From: Sphagnum magellanicum
Lineage: Eukaryota > Streptophyta > Sphagnopsida > Sphagnales > Sphagnaceae
Assembly (NCBI GenBank): GCA_021904315.1
Contig: CM038918.1
Span: 5,843,349 to 5,907,348, forward strand
Reading direction: 5' to 3'
Length of the DNA: 64,000 nt
Position 1 is the stretch's first letter. Each line of letters begins with the position of its first letter. Made by a program: the position numbers and the translations under genes. This document shows, in pieces, positions 1-13,500 of this stretch. The notes beneath the pieces were generated by a model, which saw only the letters and a program-made list of their open reading frames with translations, did not search any database and was not told where the DNA came from.

Positions 1-1555
1 CATATACCCACCACGATGTGCTGCCAAAAGGCCCTGCAGGATAATAGCATCTATTCAGACTACACACAAGTTGTGCTACTGCTCCATACACTGACACCAA
101 GTATTCTGGGGTATTGTACAGTTGAACAATTTGGGAAATTTCTGGTGATCAATAACTGCTCTGACAAAACTGCAAACAGTGTTGTTCCAAGCTCAAAGCT
201 AGGCCTGTGAAAGCAATGCTAGAACATGGTTGACAGCCACCACGCACTGCCATCTGACAGAAGAAATTGAAAGGGAGAACAAGCAAGTTCTTAGAGATCC
301 AAGTGCATTTGTATCTGCCTCAACATGTCAGAACTCTACAAGTCCTGACCAGAGAATCTTACTTTGAGGAAGGATTCAGCAAGGATTCTGGCAACAGTGG
401 CAGCAGGCATAGAGTGGGTGGCCACCAGCAATTTCGCCTCACTCAGGGCCTCCTGGCCTTTCAGAGAAACAAGCTGCAATAGCTGTGGTGGTGACTTCTG
501 GAATGCTTCTGCAAAAGGCAAACCCAGAAAATTGGCAATCTGTGCCACTGCAGTGATTCTTCTGCATAGTCCACGCCCACAATTTTCTCGGCATCCAGCT
601 GTCAAAGCATTCAACACCTGGATCTCCAACAAGTACACCACTTCAGGTGAGCACATAATGTAGTGATGCAGTTGCTAAGTATTCAACTAACAGATTTACA
701 ACTACAGAATATAACCTTTTTGTGTAAAGATTAACAGAGCCAGGTTGTCTTGCCTGCATTGGAGTAGCAGACCCAATGTCATCAAGCAGATTTGTAGAGG
801 CAAGAGATTCAAGAACACTGGGATGCAGAAAAGCAGGCACAACAGCCCCCTTTGTAGTGGGTTGTGAAAGCATGGCAATCCTGTGAGCAGTCTCCACAAG
901 CAAAAGCTCCAGGGGCACATGTGTTGGTGCCAACTTCTGTTGCAACTGCTTTGCGGCAGTGACCTGCCCAACTTCCAAGAGTGCTAACACAGCACTCTCC
1001 ACCTCTCCTTCACCCACATGTTCCTCCCACCCTGATACTCCTTCTGCTGGTGTGCTGGTAGCATCCAACAAAATGGTGTCTGATTCTAGTCCTCTGCTAT
1101 GACTCCTCATTGGGAGACTTGAACGCCTGTTATCATCTGAATCACTTGGCGGACTTCCACTGGGAGTCTCCAGAGGTGTACGTTTCACTTGCTTGGTTCT
1201 CCGTTTTGTCTTAGAGCCTGATCCATGTGGTGATGCACTGGTCTCCCTAGCTGGCAGACTATTTGATCTTGATAACCCCCGTATCAGTTCATCAGATAGG
1301 CTTTCTGCCTGAGGTCGAATGTTAGTTTGTTTCAGATGGCTATCCACCATTGCAACAGCACTGGCTGTGCGGTCTACCGGGCTTCCAGAAGTTGCATTGT
1401 TCTTATGAGGCTGTTGGCCTGACAAGGCCGGAGGGGATGAGCGTCCAGGCAATGTGGCCTCTTCATCCCTGCTGCTCTGCATCTCCACCTCTGACTCCAC
1501 TGCAAGAAGCCAAACTCGAATCTCCAGCTCATGCAGCAGGGGCAGGGGATACACC
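1..1555 (-). CDS. SPG11: Spatacsin exons 20-22 (exon 22 truncated by window)
   Basis: Exon 20 begins at 1555 with VYPLPLLHELEIRVWLLAV, followed by a Ser/Arg/Lys-rich low-complexity stretch with a basic KTKRRTKQVKR run that could act as a nuclear-type or membrane-contact basic patch (inference). Ordered sequence returns with VESAVLALLEVGQVTAAKQL. Exon 21 (about 617-363) reads CGRGLCRRITAVAQIANFLG and THSMPAATVARILAESFLK. Exon 22 starts at 33 with GLLAAHRGGYM and is cut at position 1. The exon 20 donor is not clear: the modelled site at 735 keeps the frame and gives a 118-bp intron, but other in-phase GT sites lie within 45 bp. The missing part should contain the C-terminal spatacsin domain, several hundred residues in relatives. 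Confidence 0.8.
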
Positions 1556-4500
1556 CTGGCCTCACAATCAATGGTTAATTACTAAGATCCTCAAGTCCAT
1601 TGCAACAAAGTTCACACAAGATTCCCATTAAGTACAGAAATGATTTCCAGATTGGAATGATAGCAAAAGAAGAGAAAGAAAGCAGGAAGTAAATGAAAAC
1701 CAGTATGGGCAGACCAAATCTGGAGATTGAAGTGCAAGCAGATGTAGGGGTAGAAGGTATATTACGGTGTAGAGTTGGTGAAAGATCCACTGAGCCACTG
1801 GAGAGCCAGCAACAGAATGCCATGTAACTCAGATTTGGGAAACTCTCCAACCACTGCATCTGCATGCCGTAAAAAGAATTTTCCTGCCTGCAACCACCCA
1901 AGTGTTCATTAAGCAGAGCTGATCAAACCACTCAATGAGTTACCTCCAATATAACTGCTGAACATTAATTAGTGCATCACTCCCTTCACAGGTGCCCAAT
2001 TATTCAGAAAGAGGTAGAAACAATACCAACCTGCAATGGAGGAAAGCCATGCCTGATGAACAGGGACTGGCAGTGACCCCATACAGCAGAGCGCTCCTCT
2101 GGTACATCCCAAAGGAGCTCCTTCCACTCTGCCACCATAGCTTCTGCCTGTAAAACAATATTGTGTCAGTTCCAGCCAAACCAAAACAAGAATGACAAGA
2201 ATTGAGTGCAGTGATACTCTCATGAGTGTCACTAAAATAGTATCAGACCATCACCTTCATCATGAATGGCAGTGACTACCTGCCATTACCCCCTATTGAC
2301 CTCCTCAGCTCACAAAAATGGGTTTAGACTTCTATCATAATCTGCTCATTCTGCTCCTGGCATGGTTCGGACTCTTTCCATCATTAGAGAAACATCGAGG
2401 ACAGAATGCTTTGAAAACCCAAACCACCATTCCAACTGCAATGTTGCTGGAATACTCAATTTTACTATTGAAGGGCAGCATCGAGCTTGAAACTTCTAAC
2501 TTCTATAGTCAATGGTCAAGCTTGATACCTGTGTCTCAGTGACATGATGGAGAGCAGAGTTACTTCGCTGCAAACTGAGATCAAGCTGACGAGCCCAGCT
2601 ACGACTCTCCTCCCAATGTCCATTTGTTTCCAGCACTGTCAATAATGCTTCATCATCTAGATCAGCTGCACCTGCAACCAGGTCAGTGGATCGCAATGCT
2701 GGCTCTGCAAGTTGCATCTTCCAGTAAAAGCGACGAAATCGCATGGCTGCTTGTCCTCCATCCCCAAAATCTGCTGCAGAGAGCAGCTGAAGAAGACATC
2801 GACGCTCATACACTGAAGGACAGGCCTCAAGCATTGCATCAGCTGCTGCTACAGCAGCTGCTGTGATCCACAATGTTTCAGCCTTCCCAATCTTGGTCTG
2901 CTGCCCATGCTGCTTACGTATCTCCTCTTTCAAAAGGCCTGAGAATGCTGCCAAGTGTGCTGCTGCTTCTGAAATTCGCAACTGTGAAAATGCCTGCCAA
3001 TCCATCTGTTCTGGTTAATGCCACAATCCAGCATCCACAATAACCACTAGCAGAAAACTGGTGCAGACATCACAGCAGAAATTGAGGTTGCCAACAAGAA
3101 ATAATTGGAGGCAAACTCAGTGCACGAGATACCTGCAAGAACCGGATAAAAGGCAGGAGTGCTGACATTGGAGAAAACAGCTCAAAGGCCCTGAGGAGAG
3201 GGAGAAACAGCTGTTGCTCACAGAGCACTGCAACCATAGATGCCAACAACTCTTGCTGCGCAACTGCTTCCACTGCACTGGGCGCATCTTCATTACCAAT
3301 TTGGACCTTTGATGCTGGGAATCCATGAACTCTAGTGGTTGACACACTGGCAAGAGTATTCGGATTAGACTCCATCACTTCCTCTGCACTAGTGGCCCCA
3401 TCTGTCTGTAAGACCATTGTGTCCTTGGGCAATAGGAGTCTTCGTCTTTTGGCCTGTCCACGGTCATATGTAAACCCATTTTGCTGTACACTCTGAGCCT
3501 GGGCATTTGTTGCTTCTACAGCAGCTCCCACAGAAGCAGAGATATGGGCTGCTGCATCATTAACACGTATTGCCGAGGTTTCCCTGCTATAAAACACACA
3601 GGGTTCAGAAGGGAACCATAAAACAGATACACAGCAGATATTGAGTATTCATAAGAGGACAATGAGTGTCAGTAAAAACCTGGCCGCCGTGATTTCCAGC
3701 CATGCAGTTAAGCAAGATAGTGAAGTGACATCTGAAAAGCATGAAGCCACCACTGCCAGAAGTGGCCATCGAAGGTCTTTAGCCTTGGCTAGAAGTGCCT
3801 GCCCTGGGTACTTGCATTTCTCACATTCTGCCAGCAGGCCAAACAATTCTCCAGATGTCCCATTGATAGCAGCTGGCAATGCCTCTCCTTCCAACCCAGC
3901 TGAAAATGGATATAAATTTCCCTGTGCAGTTGATGCTTTCGGTGGCACTGTTGGGACGCTCTTCAACACTGTCAGGATATGACTTTGCAGTCGAACATCC
4001 GTGAACTCCTTTGAAGCCTGTTTATCACACAAGTATTCAAATCATACGTCAACTCCAACCACATGTGGTGCTGGTGATAAGGGAAGCCAAATCAAACATA
4101 TCAATGATGAGATTGTACAGAAAACTTGAAAAATGCTTAGAAGGGAACCATTGGGTCAGTTGCAGTTGAACCAAAACAACACGACAAGAATAAGAGGAGT
4201 CATGACCCTGAGAGCATCTCTCACAAAGTATCAGACCATCACCTTCCTTATGAATGACAGTGACCAGCTGCCATTACTCCCCACTGGCACCATCAACTCC
4301 CAACATTTCATACAGACCATTAGTATGTAATAATCTGCTCAAAATTAAGGGCAAGCAATTGAACAGAAATCAGCATCCTGAGATTCTGTCACATTTCTGG
4401 AAGCAATGGAAGACTCAGTCATGATGTCAGCCAGCTAGGAAAGTCAAACAGTACAATTGACCTGCAAACTTGGTTATACAGCATACCAACCAAGGGGTAG

Positions 4501-7500
4501 CAGGAGGCTGGGGATCCCAATGAAATCAGAAATCTTAGATGGGGTGCAATATCTGCTAGTGTGCTAGTGTGGTAGCAGCTATAGCACATCACCTGAAAAA
4601 TCAAAAGAAAAAGTATCATTGAAAACTTACCACCTTCAGAAGTGTATCTAAAGGACAACATTCAACTTGTGCTTCAGCCAAGAAGCCCACCTATAACCAC
4701 ACAACCTTTATCAGTACAAGAGTGCAGAGAAGTTACCCACAATGGCAGAAAGTTCAGTTGAAAAGGAAGATGTGGCACCTTTAAAACAAGGATCATGTCT
4801 ACAATTTGGATGTTAATAATGCAAAGTGGCCCCCTCAACTTGCCTTTCCTACCACTTTACACAGTTTCTTCAAGCACTAAGCTGCACAGTTCTAGTGAAG
4901 TTCAACAAGTGAGGTACACAAAGGATACATCTATGCATTGATCCCAAGGTTAAAAGTCCAAGCAGCACTTCACATCTGGTCTGTGTTTTGGTGACAATGT
5001 ACCCAGTCATTATCTCTGGCCAGTGCAGCAAGGTATGTGGTGCTCAGAGGAAGTTGGTGTCCACGACAGAAAGCAGTGACAAGGCTCCAGCGTTCACTCA
5101 TGGAGCGTTGCACAGCTCTCAGCTCAGTTCCATCTCCAACTGCATTCAACAACCAAGTACCAGCAGTGTTCTCCACCTTCTTTGGCCCCTCGTACTCCAG
5201 AGTCTTCTCTAGCAACTGCAATATCCTTGTATACACCTTACAAGGTCTTTGACTGGCAAAGCCCTTCCCTGAGAGCATTCCAATGCCAGCACTAGTGTAT
5301 TCATCTGCCAGTGCCTGAGAAAGTGACCCTACAACATCAGCTCTGTACACTTTGGTCATGGGTGTGCTGCCCTCTACATCTGGAGGAAGAACCTCTGAGT
5401 TTTGATCCTGAAGATACTTGGCAATGCGACGCAAGGCTGCCACATCTACTTGCAAAAGATGAGCAGAAAGCCCACACAGTTCAAGGAAGCAAACACACGA
5501 AGCCACCACCACTGCATCATCATAATGGATAATAGTGAACCCAAGTATCTGCATAAATCCAGCAAAAGAGTGTGTCACAGTCTCTTTTGAGTGACCAAAT
5601 TCCTAAACCATGTATCAAATCAGAAACCAATTTGGGCTTCCAAAAATCTGTGGTGAGGAAAAGAAGATGGAAACCCCCCACACACCATTGCAATGTTTGC
5701 CTCCTCACTCTTTGTTAGACTTGATAGGGGGGCCTGAGATTCAAATGCTGAAGATACATATTTGCTTGACTGTGGAAGAACAGAACTCAAATCCACACGG
5801 CTGACAATTAGAGAGTTGAAAGCTGCCAAGGGCCGGCCACGCAGCAAGTGATGCTCAATTCCCAACCCTGCCTCCTGCAGACCCACACACAAACATGTCC
5901 TGTCTGCATTAGTTGCCAAGATAGACAACAAGAATAACAACACTGTACATAACATCTGCATCATCACAACTCAAATTTTAATATTTCAATAAAAGCAGAT
6001 GACTAACCTTAGAGGAAGTAGCATAGACCTCCTCTTCAACAGAAGCCTCAATTGCAGCCTCAAATGCTAGTACACCAGCTTCCTCTCCGTCCCTTGCATG
6101 CTCCAATGCCCCTTGGGCCCCTCCAATGGGTCCCTGGTTGCATAGCATCCTACCATGAGTCCATAGTCCCAAGCACTGACCTAAGTACCAAGCAAGTTTC
6201 ATAATCTCACATTTGAGTGCATCTTGCTGAATCTTCCTTACCTACTTCAGATTGACTGCAAGAATTGAAATAAAACGAGAGCAAAGCAAAGAACATGAAA
6301 ATGAACCTGAATAGTCAATCGAAGCAGCATTGACACATCCTTTGGAAGCCAGTCAGGGAGCATCTGAAGAAGGGACGTGTCCCGGGCTGCAGATTTATAG
6401 AGGCCTTCTCGCCATTCTAGGTAGCTTGACCACCCTCTCATGCTCCCTACTTAGAAATTGCAACAATCAACCAAAAGATCAATAGAGAACATGACAGGAT
6501 CTTTGCACAGCAGGTGAGGCAGGAAGCACAGAGAAGCCCATGAGATTGCAGAGAAATCTTCGCAACAAGACTTTGAAGGTTACACAACAATTAGGGTGGT
6601 CATAACCTTATGAGAGTCAATCACAAAGTGTCAGACCTTTCACCTACATCACAAATAGCAGGGATGAGCTGCCATGACTACCCCACCGACTTCATCAGCT
6701 CCCAATGGTGGATGTAGATACAGAAGGCAAGAGAAGCAGTGCATCAGTCAAAGCATGTCAAACAGTGGGAAAAGATGGTACCGGTCTCTGGAGAAGATCC
6801 CAAAAAGCTCCAGGCATCCTGTCCATGGACAGCAGTCACCAACATGAGCCAGAGAGTAGGAAAACTCTTGAATTCTTGCTGAAGACTTGCCAGTGAACAT
6901 GCTGATGACTGTCCACTATGCCTGTTTACATCACCCATAATCAAGCACTCCTGGAGTGGACATGGAGCATACATCAATGTCGCCATAGCCATATATGGTC
7001 GTCCAGAAGCAGCCATATCATCAACAGTAGCTACAGTATCAGGTAGAATTGCCCGAGCATTTGCAAAGGAGGCATCATACTCGTGATCTTCAAGCCGTGA
7101 CAGCACCATGCACTCTGCCCAATGACTACCAACCTGCACCCACTCCACAGGAAATACAGTTAGGCTCTGGAGGACATAAGTATCTTCAACAAAACTTCTC
7201 AGCCTTTCCTCTAGACTAAGGCGCTTGTTGTGTTTTGGCAACTACCAAAACTGAGGAAAGATTGGAAAGTCCAGCTTGAAAGAAAAGAGTGGAAATGCAA
7301 GAAATTTGGCACATTTCAACAGTAAGATTGAGGCAATACCAGAATTGCTTGCATCATGGTGGCTGATCCTTCATCAAGTGCCAGTGAGTGGTGGTTGCAG
7401 TAGCACTCCAGCAGATTCATGAGTGAATGCTTCACACTGTGTTGCACCACCAATTCATGAAATGCTTGTACAGTATCCCTGTGAAGTGAATCCTTGTGAA

Positions 7501-10500
7501 CCCCCATCCCATCTGCAGACTGTTGTTTGCCCACATTGTCAAAGTCCTCAGAGGAAGTGTGGTGAAATAGGAGGCCAGCACTTGCCAAAAGGGAAACAAG
7601 TTTTGCAGTTCCCTGCCAATGAGTGCGGAGAAAGATGTGATTTTTTATAAGTTTCATGTCCATCATATGCCACAGCCATGCACTACTCATTGGTCTCATA
7701 TCGATTCCCAGTATATGAACATTTGGTATGACAGTTTTGACCTCTTTGTTCCCCCCTTTTGGTGAAAATGCTTCCTCCACATCTGGATCTGCTTCACCAA
7801 GCTCAACAGTCTCATCAAAGCCTAAATGCACCTGAAGCTCACCCTCGTATATTACAGAATGCGGAATGGCATCCAGTAAGGCAGACACTTGGGGCCAGTT
7901 ATGATGCACCACATGATACTCCAATTGAGCTCCCCATGATGTATGCTCTCCTGTCACAAGAGACTGGTCCAGTATTACCTGCTCACCACCCCACAAACCC
8001 AAAATGCAAGTATTAATCCTTGAATGCCTTCCACAAGCAGTACACACATTCATAGGTATACAGACCAGGCCTTCCTGAGTGCCTCTTAGAAGTGATGCCC
8101 AGCATTGCAACAAGGTGCTAAAAAAATCCCTCACAGTTCACAACAAAGAAGGTTTCACCAGGAAAGGCCAATGTTTTGAAAGACATTTCCTGAACTTAGG
8201 TGCCATCCAGAAAAATGGTACCTGCCCAGAACCAGTAATGTCTCATAATATAGGAGACAACCCAAGACTCAACCCTCTTTGTCAAAGGCTCATCAGAATC
8301 TACCATGCCTGAGGAACCTAATTTCTAAAATGGGTTGGTGACTTGTCCTGACAACACTGCCAGTAAAACTAACATCCACTGAACTATGTCATTTATAAGA
8401 CTGATACTGCACTTGTTTCAACCAATTTGAGACTCTGCAAGGTCAGACTACTAACCCGATCAACAGTCCGCTGGTCCCAAGAATGCAGCCACACAGCTGC
8501 CAACACCAGATAACCTGCTGCTGGGTTGTCTTCATCTACTCCATCATCATCCTGGGTGGCAGTAGTGTTCCATGATCCCAAGACAACACCATCAACTTCT
8601 GAACATAGAATGGTGAATCTTGCATCCTTACTTTCAGAAACAACTTCCAAATAGAGATTATCCTCTGTTGAAGTTGGCTCATCAACTCTGGGCATCCCTG
8701 AGTGGTGCTGACGAGACTTGTATGTGCTCCAGAAGCTGCTGCTAGGATAGAGGTCCTTCAAAGCACCCATCCAAGGACAACACAAGTGAAAGGTTAGTAT
8801 ACAGATATGGAAGACAAAGAGCAGCTCTGCAAGGAAGAGATTTTCAAAATGGGTATCAACACATGGTTGAACATGTCACAAACTAGGCTGAAGACTTTAG
8901 AATCACCATGAGCACTTGATGTCACAGAGGAGAGGATATGACTGTACAATATACTTTTTTGGAGCACACATGAGCTATGGTCATGGCTGCAATAAATCTA
9001 GAACAGAAGATGTGTTCCTCCCAAAAGTCATTGAGCATCAGTGTGATTGATGAGAGAAACTACACAAAAACATGTATGGCAACCAACAAATATGAGAAGC
9101 ACAATAACCTCAAAGAACTTGGTGATCTCCAGCAGCCGAGAGTCAAATGAACCAAGACGGGTGGCATTGCGCCGCAGCTCCAATATGACTTGCTTCCGGA
9201 GGCTTCGCCGCACTGTTCCAAATGAAAGTTCATAAAGAGCAACTTCAATATCCTCTCCCAACCTCCGTAATGCAGCCATTGCTAATGCTGTCTTTCCCTG
9301 CAAAAAAACCATCTTCTGAAATCATGCCATATCCTCCAAACACACACTTGATCATCAGCTTACAAACTTATTATGGCACACATAAAGCACTGTCATGTCA
9401 TTGCCCACCTTGCAGAGAAACTCATACACAATAGCACGGCCAATATCTTGGACTTCCTGGAAAACATCAACCATCTCTGGACGATACTCCTCCGAGCCAC
9501 TCATGAAAGCTTTTAAGCGTTTTCGGTGGAGCTGCACTACAGCCAATGGAACACGTCCTGCCCGCAGAGCATCACGGACAACATTTTCCACATCTACATC
9601 CATACTCTCCCACCGTGCAAACATCTCCCCTGCACTTTCCAATAATGTGGACCCATGGCCTTTAACATCTTCACCACTCCCAACTGAAAAGTCCCATGGT
9701 GGAGCTGTTCCTGATGAGACTGTTGTTGCAACCAGAGCTGTTGTTGGAACTATGCTTGGCACATCTTGAGCACCCAGTGACGTCCTAGCTTGCTCAGTAC
9801 TCCTGCCTGATGCAACATTCTCCAGATCAGTTGTAATTTGGGTCACTGCATCTGAAGGGAGTTCAACTATGGGTCTGACCTTACTCCCTCCACCTCCTGA
9901 TGTTGCACCTTCCACGTTCACTTGTGCCTGTAGGAGATCGAAAATCTGTCAAATGAAGAGTTTCAAGTTCCTTGAAGTATGTACAATGGGTCTGCAGAAT
10001 CTTCCAGCTAACACAATGTAGTAATGGACTGATATGCTTAAAACTTAGGGCAAACAATTATACAAAGATTTGCATCCTGAGTCTCTGTCACTTTCCAGAA
10101 GCATTGGGAAGACCCACTCATTGTGTTGGCTAGCACAGAGAGAAGCATAGCTAATCAAAAGAATGAATGGTTGCAGCTTGAATGTGGGTAAACTTCATTC
10201 CACACTAGCTTGCCTAGTGATTGACTGAGCTCAAATACTGCAGTACTGTCAGTCGCCAAATCTCACCTTGGTGCCTCGATTGGGACCCCTACGTTTTGCC
10301 TGGAGTCGGTCCTGCAGACTTCGAATTACTTGAAGGAAACTGGCAAGTTCAGTAATACTACCGACAGACTTAAACTTGTTTGACTCCTTTGTAGACCCAA
10401 AACTGGACAGAGATGTCCACCCTGACATCCGGATCTCCTTCTTTTGGTGCTGCAGCTCCTGAAAGGCTGCAATGCCATGTCGACGAACCAGCCTTGTTGA

Positions 10501-13500
10501 GAAACGTGCTGCCAGTGCCAGCAGCCTGGAAACGGGGACTTACTAATCAGTTGTTGATAGACTCCAACTAGACACAAAATTCAAACACTTGTAACAAAAG
10601 TGTGTTGGAAAAGAAGGCCCACAAGACCTTCAGTATCCAATTCAAGTTTTGTTTTAGAAGGAAGGTAGAATGGGTTCCAATCTGCAGCTCCAGCATTGCA
10701 GAAAATGGTAGTACATACCCTTTACAACAGAAACAACAATATTCATCATGAATGGACAGAAACTCTGACCGGGATGCTTGTCCAAGCTCATTATCAGAGG
10801 CAAAAGGGCTGATAATGAGCTTCACAGCTGCAAACAGCACACGTGGCACCCCAACCTCTGCTGCACCAACATGTACAAGTGCCTCCAATGCTCTGCACTC
10901 AGTGAATCAAGTTAGGCTCACACTTTCTGCCCCCTGGTTGCAAAAGCCATAAGAGGCATGAAGACCAGAAGTTTCCTCTCATATCCACATTCAACACTTT
11001 CTATGGAGTTGGAGTATCATTGTCACACATTGACCATTAGCCCCCTGTAAACCCTGCAGGTATTTGTAACATGCGCAACATCTAACTGGTCATGCATAGT
11101 AAAATGCTTCACAGGCAGCAGTCATTCTTACTGCTCTATCTCTTCAACTCGTACATGATCAAGTGCTAGCTCCAACCTCCGTAATCTCAACAGCTGCAAG
11201 CTCCATCCTGCATGAGATATCCCACACATTTAAAGAACAGCCATCATATGGGGACTACGACCTGCTGAAAACCCCAATGTCTATGATATTGAATGGTTTA
11301 CCACAACATACCATTGACATCATATGTATAGCATAGGTCGACTGTCCAAGGTGTTCCAGAAGGTAGGGGTGTTGGATGGGCTCACCATTCTCAACACACA
11401 GGTATTCAGCTTCCTCCAGGCCATTGTAAGCAAGAAACCTATCCAGCACCTGTGTCTGCCACTGCTTGATTGCTGGTCTGTTGCTGTCCAGAGGCAACAT
11501 ACAGTCCCACTTGCTGAGTCCTTTTTTGCACCCATGTTCTGTGAGCCACCATGGACCCTTACTGCCTACTGCTTGGGGCACAAAGGAATCCAAAGGGGGA
11601 AGAACAACATGGAGACTGGTTGCTGACACAATGTAAAGAGAACCCTGACAACCAAATGCTAGGACATCCCCTCCATATGAACTCTGCTTATATCCCACAG
11701 GCAGTTCATCGGTGCCCAATTGTGCCTCATCAAGTGGCCCTCCTTGAACACGCACACCATTTTGCACTACTGTGAACGCTGGCCCATTGCTTGTGGCCAC
11801 TCTTGTAACACTGTAAGCATTCAGTGCCATCCCCACAAAACATCCACTTGGATTTACAGGCAGAAGAACCCTTCGAAGCGGTTGCAAGTGGTTGTTTGAA
11901 GCAGAAACCCCTGCAATTGTGTGCTGAGCAACATAAGCACGTGATGTTAAACCACTAGGACCCATTGATAAGCCCCAAATTCCACTTCCACTGGAGGAAA
12001 AAGCCCCAGTTTCACTCCTTGAAACACTTTTCATTTCAACCTTGTTTCTGGAACCCCCCTTCAACATCTGATGATCAGGTATCAAGCTACATGACTTTGC
12101 ACCTCCAATGTCTGACCCTGCCACTTCATAGCTGGAGAACACCCTCAAGTCACAACAGCTAGACCCTAGAGTTTGTGAAGATGGAAGGGGACAGCTGGTC
12201 AAATAGTTATCCATGGAGACAAGATACACCAGTCCTTTAGTATCAGTGATGGCCACCAGCAAGCAGTCAGCTGTCACTGCAAGCTGCACAAATTGATGCT
12301 TGTTCTTCTCTGCACTTGTTTCAGAGTCATCTTGAGCTTGGTGTCTGCTGTTGTGCACACCAGATATCATAGATACTTCATCAACTCTCTCTCCGATATA
12401 CTCACTTGCATCTTTCGTCTGCTCATCAAGTGACTCACTAGGACTATCTCTTGTCCTGCTTTCCATCTGAGCTCCTACTCCACTCTGGATTTCATCTGTC
12501 CCACTTTTGGTGATTAGCTCTTCTTGACCAATTTGGAGACCTGTGAAACCTAAACCACAGTACTGCAACACATCAATGCAGGCAACAAGCTGCCCACTCA
12601 ATGCTGCCCACAGGAAGAGAAACCTATGGTCTTTCAGACCTAAAAATAGCTCATTGGCAAGCTCAAAGTCTGCCCAAAGGCCAGTTTGCACCAAATCAGC
12701 TGCATCAAAATTAATTCGTGAGACCCACTTAATGCCCCTATCACTCACTGATGCAATTGAGACAGAAATATCTGAGCAATCTCTCCACCTCTTCCGCTGC
12801 TTGTCAGAACTCTCCACCCTGTATTCCTTACAAACTTCCCCTACTTTATTCACCTCTTCATCCTGACTTTTGCTTGGCAGCTTGAATCCATCCACTGACA
12901 TGGTTGCTGGCAACCTTTTGGTGATCACTAGAGCAACCAGACTATGTGAAGTACCAGACAAAATATCTGACACGCAATATGCCTGTTCCAGATCACCTGG
13001 ATCACTAGGATTCTTTTGTTCAGATCCACCATCAGCACCATCTTTTGCAAACCAAATGAGATTGGAAAAGGAGGGGGAATCCTTTGCAATGCAGAATGAG
13101 ACAACCTCTGCTGATGAGGGCCAGAAATGGTGCTTGGAAAACTCAAATCTTAGACCATCCACATCATTTTCCAGCTCCACATTGATAGCAAAAGACTGAA
13201 ACCCTATACCCCTGTCACCATCTTTCAACTCTGATTCTCCCTCACTTTCACCAAAATCAAGCTTACATTTCCCCCTGCTTGCTTTCTCCTCCACATCTGG
13301 CTGTGGTTTTGCAATCTCATCATCATAGTCTCCCTTAGCTTTGGCTTCAAATCCTGTCCTCCCTGGTCCTCCCCAATTCCGCCACCTTCCTTTGGATTTT
13401 TCATTTTCCCTCAGCTTCTCAGAGATAGGGGATTGTATTTCGGAGGTGGTGGCAGCTTTGAATTCTTCACGGTGGTGGCAGAAGCTATGGATGAAGATCC

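Noticed and set aside
8079-8312. Open frames inside spatacsin introns and antisense to its exons
   Set aside because: They are not conserved, and sense exons with family matches explain the region.
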